Part shown: in pieces, positions 62,302 through 64,000 of the stretch | How positions within the stretch are numbered: the first letter of the stretch is position 1 | Layout of the letters: the number at the start of each line of letters is the position of its first letter | DNA from: Formicarius rufipectus | Lineage: Eukaryota > Chordata > Aves > Passeriformes > Formicariidae | Assembly (NCBI GenBank): GCA_013399695.1 | Contig: VXAU01003167.1 | Location: forward strand, 372,001-436,000 | DNA: 64,000 nt | Direction of reading: 5' to 3' | Notes under the pieces: model-generated | Told to the model about the DNA's origin: nothing | What the model saw: the letters and a program-made list of their open reading frames with translations, nothing else | The model's database searches: none | Position numbers and translations under genes: made by a program

Positions 62302-64000
62302 AAGTGGTTTTACAAACGATCAGTATAATAGTTCCATGTTTACAAAACAGTGATCGGGCAGGTAAAGTGCTGCAGAACACTTAAATAGAGACATTTTGTA
62401 ATTCTCCAGTTTCTGGTTGCCCGGGCAGGGTGACTCACAGGCTGCAACGCTGCTCATGTGCTGAGCACGGAAGTAGAGACCACAGGGACTTTGTTCAGAA
62501 GGCTGGGACAGCCTGGAAAAAGTCCAGAATGAACAAAGAACAAGTGGAACGAGTATCTCCTCTGACCCTGTCATTTCAGGTTGCAATTATTTGCCCTCGT
62601 CTGCATAGAATAGTGTGTTTTTTTCCCGAAGAAACAGAACAATGGTCAGTAGGTGTGTGGTACGTACACATGGAAACTCCGCGTCCAGAAAGCAGGCGCT
62701 TTTACCCTGGATCTGACACACCCCTGGCCACGGGTCAGATGGTGACCCCGGTGTCTGCCACTCACTCATACTGACACGGGGACATTTTCTGAGTATGACA
62801 GACTGAACTGCGCGGACCCTGCCCTGGTTGTTTTCCTCCAGTCGGGATGTGTGAAGAAGCCACTGCAAGGCAAGGGAGGGCGAGCACTCTGCTGCCAGGC
62901 AAGGGCACACCACATAACACAAGCAATCCTGATCCCACAGCAACACCATGCACTGTGTACCCCACTTGTTCACACTATGCCCTCTACGCAGCCTGCAGGC
63001 CTTTTGACTGGCAATCACACGCAAGCAGGCTTTCCCTGGAAAATCTGCTTCAAAGCTATGTGCTACCTCATACTCACTGGCCTGTCCTTCTGCCCATGTA
63101 TTTGGTTTGGAAGATGGGAAGGTGGCAACAGTGCTTGGTAAGAAAGATGCTGTGGACCATGGTGACAGGAATTTTTAAGGAACTGCTGTTTCGTGGCTGC
63201 TGCTAGAATACAGCAAAAGGAAGGTTTCTCAAGGGATTTCCAACTGAGGGTAAGGTAGAAGGGATCCACGAAGGAGAGAAACATTTTCTTTGTGTTTTGC
63301 TGTCAAACTGCTAGCAGTGGAATGTATAGTGTCCAAACAAAGTGTTTCTTTTGCTTTTGAGAGGGAAGACACATTTTCCTGTGGAAAATTAGGCATCTTT
63401 TCACTACCTGAGGAAGAATATTACATGTTACAGAATTACCTCCTTCCCATTGCACAGTATTTAGGGGCTTGAACGTAATCAACTACCATGAGAGCAGAAA
63501 AATGCAATTCTAAAGACACTCAAATAAGTAACTATATCCCTAATTTCAATGATTTACTTTTCAAGTGTTGCTTTGTTTGTTCTGGGAAAAAAATAAATGA
63601 GACTTGTATCGGACAAAAATTGATCTATTTAACTATCTTGAAACCAGAAAATGGGTAATTTACAAAAAGTCCAAGAAAATCCTCCAACTGCTTCTCCTTC
63701 TGATCTAATCTATTATGCTAGAAGAGTGCCCCTGTGTTACTTTTATAACCACAAGTATTCTTCATAAAACAACAATAAAGTGCACGCTGTTATAATGCTG
63801 CCATTGACAGCCAGCTAGTCTGTCCCATCAATCTGCTCACACCTCTCTCTGTCCTGCAGCCTGTTTCCCCTCCTGGTACCACTACTCCTGGACAAGGAAG
63901 CACACAGTTGTTCAGGTATCCTACTGAGTTCCATCAGCAATTTGGATTTATACTCTTCTAACTGTTTAGATTGTCCTAAACATGCAGCAAGGAAATGAGG
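62302..64000. other. Right end: possible 3' UTR, no coding exon recognised
   Basis: 1.7 kb without a recognised repeat or exon. Overlapping open frames at 62587-63206 on both strands (up to 145 codons) lack any known domain or codon pattern. If the poly(A) signal at 62.3 kb is real, part of this is untranslated exon of the next minus-strand gene. Confidence 0.4.

Noticed and set aside
62587..63024. 145-codon minus-strand open frame at the right end
   Set aside because: No domain, no family resemblance, no splice sites, and overlapped by similar-length frames on the other strand. More likely 3' UTR or intergenic DNA.
1..64000. tRNA, rRNA, CRISPR, operon-like or viral systems
   Set aside because: No cloverleaf with conserved box elements, no spaced identical repeats, and no viral gene order were seen. 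The window behaves as ordinary bird chromosomal DNA.

Overview
This window is vertebrate nuclear DNA, almost certainly from a bird. Coding exons are short, separated by GT/AG introns, and account for only about 1.7 kb of 64 kb. The recognisable interspersed repeats are nearly all pieces of the CR1 non-LTR retrotransposon, the dominant LINE of birds and other sauropsids. Two CpG-rich islands mark promoters, and the assembly has gaps, one of them inside a very GC-rich first exon. No bacterial, phage, CRISPR or organellar feature is visible.

Layout. (1) 1-13.4 kb is intron on the minus strand of MARCHF11 and carries CR1 fragments at about 0.2-1.0, 4.7, 6.0-6.3 and 7.2-7.6 kb. (2) 13.4-15.1 kb holds MARCHF11 exon 2, an 886-bp intron, and the 3' end of exon 1. 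The rest of exon 1 lies in a 344-base gap inside a CpG island. The later MARCHF11 exons (transmembrane segments and C-terminus) were not found and should lie left of position 1. (3) 15.1-53.4 kb is intergenic, with CR1/LINE pieces at 26.5, 31.1-32.0 and 40.5-41.4 kb, an 83-bp direct duplication at 41.4/42.2 kb, and many small simple repeats. (4) 53.4-61.5 kb is ZNF622 on the minus strand. All six coding exons were resolved to exact splice sites, and they join in frame to 471 codons plus stop. A noncoding first exon in the CpG island at 61.3-62.2 kb is inferred. (5) 61.9-62.2 kb is an unusually CpG-rich CR1 3' end. From 62.3 kb to the end there is a possible polyadenylation signal of a further minus-strand gene; RETREG1 is the neighbour expected from human 5p15.1 order.

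The two genes share a neighbourhood, not a pathway. MARCHF11 encodes a membrane RING-CH ubiquitin ligase. ZNF622 encodes the vertebrate Rei1-type zinc-finger factor of cytoplasmic 60S ribosomal subunit maturation. Both are on the minus strand, as in human, which supports the identifications. I found no convincing previously undescribed system. The most useful leads are the ZNF622 start-codon/acceptor arrangement, the CpG-rich CR1 at its promoter, the 83-bp duplication, and an unexplained ORF-rich block at 43.9-44.6 kb.
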